A DNA stretch of 64,000 nt from the NCBI RefSeq assembly GCF_030717945.1, contig NZ_JAVAIM010000001.1, positions 1,797,131-1,861,130 of the forward strand. Direction: 5' to 3'. The notes beneath the pieces are model-generated. The model was not told the origin of the DNA. It did not search any database and saw only the letters and a program-made list of their open reading frames with translations. The position numbers and the translations under genes were made by a program. Positions 53,378-62,292 of this stretch are shown in pieces. Numbering within the stretch: the stretch's first letter is position 1; each line of letters opens with the position of its first letter. The DNA comes from Qipengyuania profundimaris. Its GTDB lineage: Bacteria; Pseudomonadota; Alphaproteobacteria; Sphingomonadales; Sphingomonadaceae.

Positions 53378-54552
53378 ACGAACTGTCGCGCCTGACCCGC
53401 GCACAAGAATTTTCGCTTTGCGTCGCCGTCGCGGTCGTGACGGCCAATGCCTATTACATCCATCCCATCATCGGCGACGTGGCGGACCACTTCGGCGTCA
53501 GCCACGCGCGCATCGGCCTGGTGCCGGCGCTCAACCAATTGGCGCTTGCGATAGGCATCTTTCTGTTGCTCCCGCTCGGCGATCGCATTTCGAATCGGCG
53601 CCTTACGATTATGTTCGCTGCAGGCCAGACGGCCTCGTTGGCGCTGATGACGCTGGCCGGAAGTTTTGTACTTTTCGTTGCTGGATCGACGCTTCTCGGC
53701 TTCTTCACCATCGCACCCTATTTGCTTCCGGCCTACGCCTCCAAGAGGGTCGCTCCCGAGCGGCTCGGGCAGGTCATGGCCTTGCTGACGGCAGGGGTCA
53801 TCCTCGGCATCCTGATCGCCCGGGTCGGAGCGGGCGTGATCGCCGAATATGTCGACTGGCGCGCGGTCTACTGGATTGCGACTGCCTTGATGCTGGCCGT
53901 GACCATTGCCCTCCCCCGGCTGATGGAAGGAGGCGAGCGCGATGCGGCGCGCCGCGAAGGCTACGGCGCGCTTCTCCTGACCGTTTTTCCGCTGATCAGG
54001 GACTACCGGGAAATCCTGATCTCCGGTGCAATTCAGGCACTCAACTTCGGCCAGTTTATCGCGCTGTGGCTCGCTCTCGCGCTGCATCTGACCTCGCCGG
54101 AGATGGGCTATGGCACCGATATGGTAGGCTATCTCGCCGGAATCGCGGCGGTCAGCATTTTCTCGACGCCGCGGCTCGGCCGCTGGGCGGACGAGGTTGG
54201 CGCGCGTAAGGCCCGCGCGATTTTCGCCGCCGTCCAGCTGTTCGGCGTCCTGTTGCTCTGGCCCCTCGGCGGCGCGGTAATCACGCTGCTCATTCCCCTG
54301 GTCCTGGCCAATCTGGTCGGGCCCGGAATTGATGTTACGGGCCGCATGACCTTTCTCACCCTGCGACCTGATCTGCGCACGCGCCTGACCACGATATATG
54401 TCGTGCTGATGTTCATTGGCGGCGGGCTCGGCAGCTATGCCGGGACAGCAGCCTACGATGCGCTTGGATGGGCCGGCACATGCATACTGCTGGCGGTCTT
54501 CTCGAGCGTTCTCACCGCGCTGGCATTCTACGCGAAGCGCTATGGCAAGTGA
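53374..54552 (+). CDS. MFS transporter
   Basis: A 392-residue major facilitator superfamily protein with about 12 hydrophobic segments. The loop between helices 2 and 3 reads LPLGDRISNRRLTIM, close to the MFS motif A (G-x-x-x-D-R-x-G-R-R). The start is TTG at 53374, overlapping the dehalogenase stop by 4 bases (TTGA). Substrate is unknown; the coupling suggests it may move a product or a toxic halogenated compound. It is a permease of the drug/sugar-type groups. Confidence 0.88.
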   Translation: MNELSRLTRAQEFSLCVAVAVVTANAYYIHPIIGDVADHFGVSHARIGLVPALNQLALAIGIFLLLPLGDRISNRRLTIMFAAGQTASLALMTLAGSFVLFVAGSTLLGFFTIAPYLLPAYASKRVAPERLGQVMALLTAGVILGILIARVGAGVIAEYVDWRAVYWIATALMLAVTIALPRLMEGGERDAARREGYGALLLTVFPLIRDYREILISGAIQALNFGQFIALWLALALHLTSPEMGYGTDMVGYLAGIAAVSIFSTPRLGRWADEVGARKARAIFAAVQLFGVLLLWPLGGAVITLLIPLVLANLVGPGIDVTGRMTFLTLRPDLRTRLTTIYVVLMFIGGGLGSYAGTAAYDALGWAGTCILLAVFSSVLTALAFYAKRYGK

Positions 54553-54554
54553 GG

Positions 54555-54631
54555 TGGCGCGCCCGACAGGATTCGAACCTGTGGCCCCCAGATTAGGAAT
54601 CTGGTGCTCTATCCGACTGAGCTACGGGCGC
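54555..54631 (-). tRNA. tRNA-Arg (anticodon CCU)
   Basis: The minus strand gives GCGCCCG TA GCTC-AGTCGGATA-GAGC A CCAGA TTCCTAA TCTGG ... ACAGG TTCGAAT CCTGT CGGGCGC G CCA, a 77-nt tRNA with encoded CCA. The anticodon CCU (54597-54595) is in a normal 7-base loop. It reads AGG codons. It lies 2 bases from the MFS stop. Confidence 0.97.
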
Positions 54632-54668
54632 CCGGCGGTGCGTTTAGCAGACAGAAAGCGAGTGGCAA

Positions 54669-55148
54669 TCAGTTGAGTTCGTCGGGCGGAGCGACCGGGA
54701 ACAGCAATGGCGCTACGGTTATGCCTTCGGCGACCATTTCTTCGGCCTCGTCCTTGGTCGCCTTGCCGTGGATAGGAGCCTCGTCGGTCTCGCCGTAATG
54801 CATGGAGCGGGCCTTGTCGGCGAATTTATCACCGACCCAGGTGCTCTTCTCCAGCGCTTTGGCCTGCGCTTTCGCTAAAGTTTCCAGAGCCTGCTTGACC
54901 TCCGCCGGCAGTTCCCCGCGGATCATAGGCTTTGTTTCGTCGCCACTCGGCCCGGCTTGGCGCGGCGCCTCGGTGCGATTACCCTTCGCCGAAACCGCCG
55001 GAGCCATGGGTGCTTTTCCGACTTCTCCGCAGCCACATTCGGGGCATGTAAGCAGCCCGCGTTCGCGTTGGCTGTCGTAGTCGGAGGACGAGCCGAACCA
55101 GCCTTCGAAGCGATGGCCCTCGCTGCATGAGAGGTCGTAAACTATCAT
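54669..55148 (-). CDS. DUF1178 family protein
   Basis: A 159-residue protein of the DUF1178 family. The start MIVYDLSCSEGHRFEGWFGS is characteristic; the CPECGCGEVGKAPMAPAVSA segment carries Cys pairs that could bind zinc. A long helical region and an acidic C-terminus (KATKDEAEEMVAEGITVAPL) follow. Members usually neighbour nitrilase-family and glutaredoxin genes, as here. The function is not known. Confidence 0.9.
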   Translation of the reverse strand: MIVYDLSCSEGHRFEGWFGSSSDYDSQRERGLLTCPECGCGEVGKAPMAPAVSAKGNRTEAPRQAGPSGDETKPMIRGELPAEVKQALETLAKAQAKALEKSTWVGDKFADKARSMHYGETDEAPIHGKATKDEAEEMVAEGITVAPLLFPVAPPDELN

Positions 55149-55157
55149 CTCGGCAGC

Positions 55158-55976
55158 CTAAGAGGGTATCTTCCGACGATTTTCAAGGCTCGGGACCTGT
55201 CGGCGGACTTCGGCGATCCGGGCCATGTCGAGATCGGCGAAGGCTATTCCTGATCGCTCGCCGCCCATGTCGAGCATGACTTCACCCCACGGATCGACTA
55301 CAAGGCTGTGTCCGTAGGTGCGGCGACCGTCGGCATGCTCGCCCACCTGCGCAGCCGCCACCACGAAGGCGCTCGCCTCGATCGCGCGGGCGCGTTGCAG
55401 GACGTGCCAATGCGCCTCGCCAGTCGGAACGGTGAAAGCCGCCGGCACCGCGATCGCATCGCAGCGGCGCTGGGCCAGGGCCTCGAAGAGCGCAGGAAAG
55501 CGGATGTCGTAACACACGGTCAAACCTAGTCGTCCGAGCGGCGTGTCTTCGACAGTGACCACCTGATCTCCGGCGGCATAGGCATTGGACTCCCGCCAGC
55601 TTTCTCCGGTCGAGAGATCGACATCGAACATGTGTATCTTGTCGTAACGCGCAGCGATCGAACCATCCGGGGCGATGACGAAGGCGCGATTGGCCCAGCG
55701 CCCATTCCCGGTGTCGACAGCCAGCGAACCGAGCGCAACCCACAGGCCAGCCTGTGCTGCCGCGTTTCGCGCTGCGTCGAGCGCCGGCGTCTCCGCCTCT
55801 GCCCTGATATTCGGTTCTGCGCGTTTACGGTCGCGATCGAGCAGGCCCGACATCTCGGGCGTGAACAGCATTTCCGCGCCACCGTCGCTCGCCGCGCGCA
55901 CGGCGTCCGAAATGCTGCGCGCGTTTTCGTCCGGATCGATGCCGGACGTCATCTGAAGCATGGCAATACGCGACAT
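55158..55976 (-). CDS. Carbon-nitrogen hydrolase (nitrilase superfamily)
   Basis: A 272-residue cytoplasmic amidase. The catalytic triad is seen: Glu in FTPEMSGLL near residue 41, Lys in RYDKIHMFD near 113 and Cys in LTVCYDIRFP near 153. It resembles the NIT1/NIT2 branch (omega-amidase and deaminated-glutathione amidase). Neighbouring grxC in the same unit (the grx stop directly abuts its start) fits a glutathione-linked role. Confidence 0.92.
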   Translation of the reverse strand: MSRIAMLQMTSGIDPDENARSISDAVRAASDGGAEMLFTPEMSGLLDRDRKRAEPNIRAEAETPALDAARNAAAQAGLWVALGSLAVDTGNGRWANRAFVIAPDGSIAARYDKIHMFDVDLSTGESWRESNAYAAGDQVVTVEDTPLGRLGLTVCYDIRFPALFEALAQRRCDAIAVPAAFTVPTGEAHWHVLQRARAIEASAFVVAAAQVGEHADGRRTYGHSLVVDPWGEVMLDMGGERSGIAFADLDMARIAEVRRQVPSLENRRKIPS

Positions 55977-56240
55977 TCAGCCTTCCAGCAGCGCGTCCAG
56001 TTTACCCTCGCGTTCGAGCGTTGCGAGCTCGTCGGAGCCGCCGACATGCGTGTCGCCGATGAAGATCTGCGGCACCGTGCGCGCATTGGGTGCTCGCTCG
56101 AGCATCTCGGCGCGCTTGGGGCCGCCCATGGTGATGTCGTGATCGGTGTAATCGACACCCTTCTCATCGAGCAGGCGTTTGGCGCGAACGCAGTATCCGC
56201 AGCCGAATTTCGTATAGATGGTAACGTCGGGTTGGCTCAT
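55977..56240 (-). CDS. grxC: Glutaredoxin 3-like
   Basis: An 87-residue glutaredoxin. The active site is CGYC (TKFGCGYCVRAKRLL) rather than the usual CPYC, a change that can tune redox potential. TVPQIFIGDTHVGGSDEL carries the cis-Pro and the GG-S/D glutathione-binding motif. The start at MSQPDVTIY is chosen over upstream codons. It reduces protein disulfides and glutathione mixed disulfides. It lies directly before the nitrilase gene. Confidence 0.94.
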   Translation of the reverse strand: MSQPDVTIYTKFGCGYCVRAKRLLDEKGVDYTDHDITMGGPKRAEMLERAPNARTVPQIFIGDTHVGGSDELATLEREGKLDALLEG

Positions 56241-56285
56241 CGATGTCCTCGCAATCCGGCCCTGATCTAGCGCTCGCCAGGAAAT

Positions 56286-56313
56286 CTTGAAAGCGCTTTC
56301 GCCGGACCTATGT
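56286..56313 (+). promoter_or_regulatory. Predicted sigma-32 (RpoH) heat-shock promoter of hsp20
   Basis: CTTGAAA at 56286-56292 and CCTATGT at 56307-56313 are spaced by 14 bases, as expected for RpoH promoters (CTTGAAA-N13/14-CCCCATnT with some variation). The transcript would start near 56320 and carry an 80-nt leader containing the hairpins annotated below. Confidence 0.68.
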
Positions 56314-56320
56314 TGATCGT

Positions 56321-56395
56321 GTCGCCACGGATCGTGGCGGCGACGGGGTGCCACGAAGGGCCCCGCCTATATGAATCGCTCACAAGAGGATTTGT
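56321..56395 (+). promoter_or_regulatory. ROSE-type RNA thermometer in the hsp20 leader
   Basis: Three consecutive hairpins lie before the ATG. The last (56371-56395) covers the ribosome binding site: TCGCT (56376-56380) pairs with AGGA (56387-56390) leaving G56378 bulged, and five more pairs follow outward (A-T, A-T, G-T, T-G, A-T). The C-A-C-A-A-G loop closes it. Anti-SD U-C/U-G-C-U with a bulged G opposite AGGA is the hallmark of ROSE elements. Hairpins 1 (56321-56341, 9 bp, GAT loop) and 2 (56344-56365) lie upstream. Heat would open the last one and release the ribosome binding site. Confidence 0.8.
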
Positions 56396-56399
56396 TCAA

Positions 56400-56870
56400 A
56401 TGAATCGTATGGATATGACCCAATATCGTCGTTCGACCGTCGGTTTCGACCGCCTTTTCGACCTGATGGAACGTCAGGCACGCAATGCCGGCGGCGACAA
56501 TTACCCCCCTTTCAACATCGAGCGTCGCGGCGAGGACGAATACCGCATAACCCTGGCTGTTGCCGGATTCCGCCCCGGAGATCTCGATATTACCGCCCAG
56601 CAGAACCTGCTCGTGGTGCAGGGCCGCAAGCGCGATGAGAGCGTAGATGGTGAAATGCTGCATGTTGGCATCGCCAACCGCGGTTTCGAACGGCGCTTCG
56701 AACTGGCCGATTACGTCCGCGTCGAAAACGCCGATCTGGCCGACGGCCTGCTCATCATCGATCTACTGCGCGAAGTGCCCGATGCGATGAAGCCGAAGAA
56801 GATCGCAATCGGTGGGCAGAAGCCGCTCGAAATCGTCAAGGATGACGAGGACGACAGCGCCGCTGCCTGA
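56400..56870 (+). CDS. Hsp20/IbpA-type small heat-shock protein
   Basis: A 156-residue sHSP. The alpha-crystallin domain spans about residues 33-125 (YPPFNIERRGEDEYRITLAV, VVQGRKR, FERRFELADYVRVENADLAD). The N-terminus (MNRMDMTQYRRSTVGFDRLF) resembles IbpA of alphaproteobacteria. A C-terminal IxI-like KIAIGG and an acidic tail follow. It holds unfolding proteins for refolding by DnaK/ClpB. Regulation by a sigma-32 promoter and an RNA thermometer is predicted from the upstream sequence. Confidence 0.95.
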   Translation: MNRMDMTQYRRSTVGFDRLFDLMERQARNAGGDNYPPFNIERRGEDEYRITLAVAGFRPGDLDITAQQNLLVVQGRKRDESVDGEMLHVGIANRGFERRFELADYVRVENADLADGLLIIDLLREVPDAMKPKKIAIGGQKPLEIVKDDEDDSAAA

Positions 56871-56908
56871 TCCGCGCTCAATTCGAGAAATTGCTGATCA
56901 AACGTTTA

Positions 56909-56934
56909 GGGGGCGGAACGAAAGTTCCGCCCCC
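56909..56934 (+). terminator. Terminator-like hairpin after hsp20
   Basis: A perfect 11-bp stem (GGGGGCGGAAC with GTTCCGCCCCC) capped by a GAAA tetraloop. No T-tract follows, so it may work as a 3'-end stabiliser or need Rho for termination. Confidence 0.75.
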
Positions 56935-57096
56935 GCGACGTTGAACGCCGCCTTACCTCGAAATCGGCCGTCCGGGTCGCAGAAGACAACCGTCTTCGAG
57001 AAAAGCCCCACCGCATGGCGGCACCGCAAGTATCTCGAATTGCCGCGATATTTTTTGCGACAACGACTGTAGTCTGCACCAGATACATCAAAAGAT

Positions 57097-57127
57097 AAAC
57101 CCGAAATTCCGCAGAAATTCGGGGTTT
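57097..57127 (-). terminator. Terminator after pyrG
   Basis: On the minus strand AAACCC(C)GAA pairs with TTCGGGTTT across a 12-base loop; the 9-bp stem has one bulged C, and the U-rich ATCTTTTG follows. It lies about 78 bases after the pyrG stop. Confidence 0.72.
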
Positions 57128-57204
57128 GTCGCGTCTATACAAGCCTCGAAAATGTCGGCTTAACGATTTCAACGACTTGACGAACTCGCCGAGCGCGAAA
57201 AGAT

Positions 57205-58839
57205 TCAGACAAGACGCGCCTGTTCGAGCGCAGCGCCGATAAATCCGGCGAAAAGCGGGTGCGGGTCGAAAGGTTTGGACTTGAGTTCCGGGTGGAACTG
57301 CACGCCCACGAACCACGGATGATCGGGCCGCTCGACGATTTCCGGCAGCAGCCCGTCGGGGGACATCCCCGAAAAGATCAGACCCTGTTTTTCCAGCGGC
57401 TCGATATAGGCTCCGTTGACCTCGTAGCGATGGCGGTGACGCTCGGAGATGTCGCTACAACCGCCGTAGATAGCCGACACGTGACTGTTCGCAGCAAGCT
57501 TCGCCTCATAAGCACCCAGGCGCATGGTCCCGCCCAGATCGCCGCCCGCTTCGCGGGTTTGCAGCCCCTCTTCGGTCATCCACTCAGTGATGATGCCGAC
57601 GACTGGTTCCGATGTCTCACCGAATTCGGTCGAGCTGGCCCCGTCGAAACCCGCCGAGCGCGCGCCCTCGATGCAGGCCATTTGCATGCCGAGGCATATG
57701 CCGAGAAACGGTACCTTCCGCTCGCGGGCGAACCGAACGCTCGCGATCTTGCCTTCCGACCCGCGCTCGCCGAAACCGCCGGGTACGAGGATGCCGTGCA
57801 TCGGTTCGAGCTGCGCCGCGATGTCGCTGTCGCCCTGCTCGAACACCTCCGCATCGATCCACTTGATGTTGACCTTGACGCGGTGAGCCATGCCGCCGTG
57901 GATCAGCGCTTCGTTGAGCGACTTGTAAGCGTCCTGCAGGCCGACATACTTGCCCACTACGCCGATCGTCACCTCGCCTTCGGGATTCGAGTGGCGATCG
58001 ACCACATCGTACCAGCGCGACAGGTCCGGGTCGGGCGCATCGGTAATGCCGAAGCCGCGCAGTACTTCGGTATCCAAGCCCTCGCCATGGTATTGCAGCG
58101 GCACGGAATAGATCGAAGGCGCATCCAGCGCCGGGATGACCGCCTCCTTGCGCACATTGCAGAAATTGGCGATTTTCTGGCGCTCGCTATCCGGGATCGG
58201 ATGTTCCGCACGACAAAGCAGGACGTCGGGCTTGATGCCTAGGCTGGCAAGTTCGCGCACCGAATGCTGGGTCGGCTTGGTCTTCAGCTCGCCTGCTGCG
58301 GCGATGTAGGGAACCAAGGTCACATGGACGCTGAGCGACTGCATCGGCTCAAGCTCGTTCCTGAGCTGGCGGATGGCTTCCATGAAAGGCAGGCTCTCGA
58401 TGTCGCCCACCGTACCGCCGATCTCGCACAGAATGAAGTCGTGATCGCCTTGGTCGGCAAGCGCGAAATCCTTGATCGCATCGGTGACGTGCGGAACTAC
58501 CTGCACGGTCGCGCCGAGATAGTCGCCGCGTCGCTCCTTGGCGATGATCTGCTGGTACACCCGGCCCGACGTGACGTTGTCACCCTGATGGGCTGATACG
58601 CCGGTGAACCGTTCGTAGTGCCCCAGGTCGAGGTCGGTCTCCGCCCCGTCGTCGGTCACATAGACCTCGCCGTGCTGATACGGGCTCATCGTGCCCGGAT
58701 CGACGTTGAGATAGGGGTCGAATTTACGGATGCGGACCTTGTAGCCACGCGCCTGCAGGAGGGCAGCAAGCGATGCTGCCATGAGACCTTTGCCGAGCGA
58801 GGAGACCACGCCGCCGGTGATGAAAATATACCGCGCCAT
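57205..58839 (-). CDS. pyrG: CTP synthase
   Basis: A 544-residue amidotransferase converting UTP to CTP with glutamine. The synthase domain (1-270) begins [20 protein letters not shown] with the ATP P-loop. The class I glutamine amidotransferase domain (about 290-544) has VPGGFGERG, the nucleophile Cys in FLGICLGMQ near residue 380 and the His-Glu pair in [11 protein letters not shown] near 516. Length is typical. It is transcribed toward hsp20 and follows secG by 103 bases. Confidence 0.97.
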   Translation of the reverse strand: MARYIFITGGVVSSLGKGLMAASLAALLQARGYKVRIRKFDPYLNVDPGTMSPYQHGEVYVTDDGAETDLDLGHYERFTGVSAHQGDNVTSGRVYQQIIAKERRGDYLGATVQVVPHVTDAIKDFALADQGDHDFILCEIGGTVGDIESLPFMEAIRQLRNELEPMQSLSVHVTLVPYIAAAGELKTKPTQHSVRELASLGIKPDVLLCRAEHPIPDSERQKIANFCNVRKEAVIPALDAPSIYSVPLQYHGEGLDTEVLRGFGITDAPDPDLSRWYDVVDRHSNPEGEVTIGVVGKYVGLQDAYKSLNEALIHGGMAHRVKVNIKWIDAEVFEQGDSDIAAQLEPMHGILVPGGFGERGSEGKIASVRFARERKVPFLGICLGMQMACIEGARSAGFDGASSTEFGETSEPVVGIITEWMTEEGLQTREAGGDLGGTMRLGAYEAKLAANSHVSAIYGGCSDISERHRHRYEVNGAYIEPLEKQGLIFSGMSPDGLLPEIVERPDHPWFVGVQFHPELKSKPFDPHPLFAGFIGAALEQARLV

Positions 58840-58942
58840 GGGAGTCGGGCCTTAAGCTGATGATCGGAGTCGGTGCAAGCGCAAAGCCGTGCGATTGCGC
58901 GGCTCGTACCGCGCAATCCACAATTTCACGATCTGGTTTGGA

Positions 58943-59299
58943 TTATTCGGTCGAGCCGGCCAGCGGATCGTCGCTGACAGGTGCAGAATCACCGGTCGTT
59001 GCCGGGCCGAGCGGATCGGCCGGTGCTGCGGGCGTGACATTCCTGTCGAGCGTCGATTCGAGCGAGTCCGCGCTGGTCGTCTCGACCGCTACCGCTGCCA
59101 GCACGATCGACAGGATCACGAAGAGCACGGCGAGCCACTTGGTCGACCGGGTCAGGAAGTCCGCTGCACCGCGAGCGCTTAGCATGCCGGAAGGGCTGCC
59201 TCCGATACCCAGACCGCCCCCTTCTGAGCGCTGCATGAGGATCACGCCAACGAGCACGGCGGCAACGATGGCCTGGAGGACGGTGAGGAACAGGAACAT
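58943..59299 (-). CDS. secG: Preprotein translocase subunit SecG
   Basis: A 118-residue membrane protein with two helices (FLFLTVLQAIVAAVLVGVIL and LAVLFVILSIVLAAVAVE) and the Gly-rich loop GGGLGIGGSPSGML between them, the usual SecG signature. A Pro/Ala/Asp-rich tail follows. The start MFLFLTVLQ is preferred over Met at 59338. It helps SecYE in protein export. It neighbours tpiA as in many proteobacteria. Confidence 0.93.
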   Translation of the reverse strand: MFLFLTVLQAIVAAVLVGVILMQRSEGGGLGIGGSPSGMLSARGAADFLTRSTKWLAVLFVILSIVLAAVAVETTSADSLESTLDRNVTPAAPADPLGPATTGDSAPVSDDPLAGSTE

Positions 59300-59386
59300 G
59301 ACTTCGAATACTCTTCGGTAAAAATGTGCCGCCCGCATCTAGGCTGCGAGGCTGCAAACGGCAAGGGTGCCGGGCCGGCGCGGAGT

Positions 59387-60148
59387 TCAGGCGTCCTCGG
59401 TCTCCGACGCTGCCACGACGATGCCGAGGAAGCTCTCGGCGCTCAAGCTCGCGCCACCGACGAGGGCCCCGCCCACTTCGGGCAGCGACAGGATTTCCTT
59501 CGCGTTCTCGGGCTTGACCGAACCACCGTAGAGAATGCGAACGTCTGCCGATGCTTCGGCTCCGTAAGTCTCGTCGAGCAAGCCGCGGATTGCCTTGTGC
59601 ATCGCTTCGATGTCCGCAGAGGTCGCCGTGCGACCGGTGCCGATCGCCCAGATCGGTTCGTAGGCAATTGTCAGGCGCTCGGCAGGATCCTCGAACGAAC
59701 CGAGCGCGGATTTGATCTGGCCGAGGACGAAAGCTTCGGCATCGCCCGCATCGCGAGTCTCGAGGGATTCGCCGCAGCACAGGATCACGCGCAGACCGGC
59801 TTCAATCGCCGAATCGATCTTCGCATTGATCAATTCATTCGTCTCGCCATGGTCCTGCCGCCGCTCGCTATGCCCGACGATCACGAACTTCGCCCCGGCA
59901 TCGGCCACCATCGCGGCGTTGATGTCGCCCGTATGCGGACCCTCGGCCCCGGGATGGCAGTCCTGCGCGCCGACGCCGATCTGCTCGGCCTCGCGATGAA
60001 CGGCGTGAATCAGCGTGTATGGAGGGGCGACTGCGACCTCCACCTTCATGTAGCGCTGTGCGGCACGATCGATCGCGCGTGCTTCGGAAAGCATCGCCCG
60101 CGTGCCGAACATCTTCCAGTTTCCAACGATATAGGGCCGTTCGGCCAT
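59387..60148 (-). CDS. tpiA: Triosephosphate isomerase
   Basis: A 253-residue TIM-barrel enzyme interconverting DHAP and G3P. Motifs: GNWKMFGTRA (Asn11, Lys13), VIVGHSERR (catalytic His near residue 95), AYEPIWAIGTG (catalytic Glu near 170) and YGGSVKPENAKEI plus VGGASL in the phosphate-binding loops. Length is standard. It is divergent from the PpiD-like gene, 202 bases away. Confidence 0.97.
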   Translation of the reverse strand: MAERPYIVGNWKMFGTRAMLSEARAIDRAAQRYMKVEVAVAPPYTLIHAVHREAEQIGVGAQDCHPGAEGPHTGDINAAMVADAGAKFVIVGHSERRQDHGETNELINAKIDSAIEAGLRVILCCGESLETRDAGDAEAFVLGQIKSALGSFEDPAERLTIAYEPIWAIGTGRTATSADIEAMHKAIRGLLDETYGAEASADVRILYGGSVKPENAKEILSLPEVGGALVGGASLSAESFLGIVVAASETEDA

Positions 60149-60350
60149 TGCGATTTCCTGCGAAGAGTAGATGATTGGCCGCTCGCTATAGGAGCGTTGT
60201 GTTGCGCCCCGCTAGACAAGCTTTCTTCGCGCGTCAAAACCCTTTGCAACCTGTTGCGGCGAGGTCGCAGGGGGGATAAAGGCTGCCGCCAAGGGCGACC
60301 GCTCGCTGCGGAAGCCATCGATCTACGTCTATTCGGGACCGCCCGCACTC

Positions 60351-62285
60351 ATGCTCACTTTCTTTCGCAATATCTTCAAGACCAAGATCGGCCTTGCCTT
60401 CGCGCTCGCCTTTCTCGGTCTGATCGCGCTCGCCTTTGCTAGCGCGGACGTATCGAGCACCGGTACCTTCGGCGGTGTTGCAGGCGGCGACCGGGTGGCT
60501 GTGGTCGGCAGCGAGAAGATCGGGACCGCCGATCTGGTGCAGGCTGCGAACAACGGCCTCGATCGCGTCAGGCAGGAAAATCCGACGCTGTCGATGGAAG
60601 GCTTTCTTGCGCAAAATGGTCTGGAACGCTCGCTCGATGCCCTGATCGATCGCTTTGCAATCCGTGCCTATGCCGAGAAATACGGTATCCGGGCGGGCGA
60701 CAATCTGGTGAACAGCGAAATCCGCATGCTCCCGGCATTCCGCGGAGCCGACGGGAACTTCAGCGAAGACGTCTATCGTCAGGCACTGGCGCAGGCGCGA
60801 ATTTCCGACGCGCAGGCGCGTGAGGATTTCGGCACGGGCCTCCTCTCTCAGCAGCTTTTTGTTCCGGCGACCTTCGGCGCGACCGTTCCGGACAAGCTTG
60901 CCTATCGATACGCCCAGCTTCTTAAAGAGCGTCGTCAGGGGACGATTGCCCTGCTCCCGTCTGCGAGTTTTGCGCCAACCGGCGATCCCTCGGACGCAAC
61001 GCTGAGGGCCTATTACGAGTCCAACAGCGCCGATTTCATTCGTCCCGAACGGCGCGTGGTGCGTTTCGCGACGTTCGACAGCAGTGCACTGGGCGACCGG
61101 GTCGAGCCGACCGAGGCGGAAATCGCCGAACGCTACGAGGCCGACCGCGAACAGTACGCAGCAAGCGAAACGCGCGATGTCACCCAGCTCATCGTGCCGA
61201 CACAGGCTGCGGCCAATTCCCTGCGCGAGCGCATCGCAGGCGGTGCAAGCTTCGATGCCGTGGCGCGCGAAGCCGGGCTACGAGCAACGCCGTTGACGGG
61301 CCTCGATCGCGAGGTGCTGACCTCACAGGCCTCCGAAGCCGTCGCCGCGGCGTATTTCTCGGCGAGAGAAGGCTCTATTACGCAGCCAGCGCGCAGTCCT
61401 CTCGGCTGGCACATCGCGCGGATCGATAACGTCGAAACACGAGCCGCACGGACGCTTGCACAAGTCCGCGAAGACGTCGCCGCGGCCGTGCGCGAAGAAA
61501 AGCGTGTCCAGGGGCTCGCCGACCTTGCGAACGAAATCGACGACCAGCTGGCCGATGGTGCAACCTTGCGCGAGGTGAGCGAGGAGCTCGATCTCGAGCT
61601 GACGACCACGCGACCCGCTATTGCCAATGGCCGCATCTACCAGACGCAGGAAACTCTTCCCGAAGTGTTGGCGCCCGCGCTGCAGACCATTTTCCAGATG
61701 GACGAGGAAGAGCCCGAAATCGCCCCTCTCGAAGGCGGGCAGACCTACCTCGTCTACGAAGTGGCCCAGATTACAGCATCGGCCAAGGCCCCCCTTGCCG
61801 AGATAAAGGATCGCGTCGAGGCGAACTGGCGCATTTCGGAAGGCCTGAAGCGCGCCCAAGCCGCTGCCGACCGGGTGACGAAGCGCGTTCGTGGGGGCGC
61901 ATCGCTTGCCGCCGCCGTCGCGGAGGAAGAGACGAATCTGCCGGCACCCGAAAGCGTCGATCTGACGCGCGAGCAACTTGCCGCCCAGCGCGAACGCCGC
62001 ATTCCGCCGCCGCTCGCCCTGCTTTTCAGCATGGCCGAAGGCACCACCAAGAAGCTCGAAGCCGCGCAAAAGATCGGATTCTTCATCGTCAATCTGGAAG
62101 ATATCAGCATGGACGATATCGCCGAGGACGATCCGATGATCGCCCAGGCCAAAACCCAGCTCGGCCCGGTGATCGGCGAGGAATATGCCGATCAGCTGCG
62201 GCTTGCGATGCGGGAAGAGCTCGGCGTAGAGCGCAACGACGACGCGATCGAAGCCGTTCGTCGCCAGCTGCTTGGCACGAACTGA
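60351..62285 (+). CDS. PpiD-like periplasmic peptidyl-prolyl isomerase/foldase
   Basis: A 644-residue inner-membrane-anchored foldase. An N-terminal helix (IGLAFALAFLGLIALAFASA) anchors it, followed by SurA_N-type chaperone helices (GLDRVRQENPTLSMEGFLAQ) and a parvulin (PpiC) domain around residues 265-365 (DVTQLIVPTQAAANSLRERI, GASFDAVAREAG, SPLGWHIARIDN). The parvulin region looks degenerate, as in PpiD. It assists folding of exported proteins as they leave SecYEG. Its stop is 7 bases before trpE. Confidence 0.91.
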   Translation: MLTFFRNIFKTKIGLAFALAFLGLIALAFASADVSSTGTFGGVAGGDRVAVVGSEKIGTADLVQAANNGLDRVRQENPTLSMEGFLAQNGLERSLDALIDRFAIRAYAEKYGIRAGDNLVNSEIRMLPAFRGADGNFSEDVYRQALAQARISDAQAREDFGTGLLSQQLFVPATFGATVPDKLAYRYAQLLKERRQGTIALLPSASFAPTGDPSDATLRAYYESNSADFIRPERRVVRFATFDSSALGDRVEPTEAEIAERYEADREQYAASETRDVTQLIVPTQAAANSLRERIAGGASFDAVAREAGLRATPLTGLDREVLTSQASEAVAAAYFSAREGSITQPARSPLGWHIARIDNVETRAARTLAQVREDVAAAVREEKRVQGLADLANEIDDQLADGATLREVSEELDLELTTTRPAIANGRIYQTQETLPEVLAPALQTIFQMDEEEPEIAPLEGGQTYLVYEVAQITASAKAPLAEIKDRVEANWRISEGLKRAQAAADRVTKRVRGGASLAAAVAEEETNLPAPESVDLTREQLAAQRERRIPPPLALLFSMAEGTTKKLEAAQKIGFFIVNLEDISMDDIAEDDPMIAQAKTQLGPVIGEEYADQLRLAMREELGVERNDDAIEAVRRQLLGTN

Positions 62286-62292
62286 GCCGCCC

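Larger units (their letters stand above)
56871..57204. other. Intergenic region between hsp20 and pyrG
   Basis: No gene is apparent in these 334 bases. It holds the hsp20 terminator hairpin (56909-56934) and the pyrG terminator (57097-57127). The middle is lower in GC (around AATTGCCGCGATATTTTTTG) but shows no clear open frame or promoter. Confidence 0.6.
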
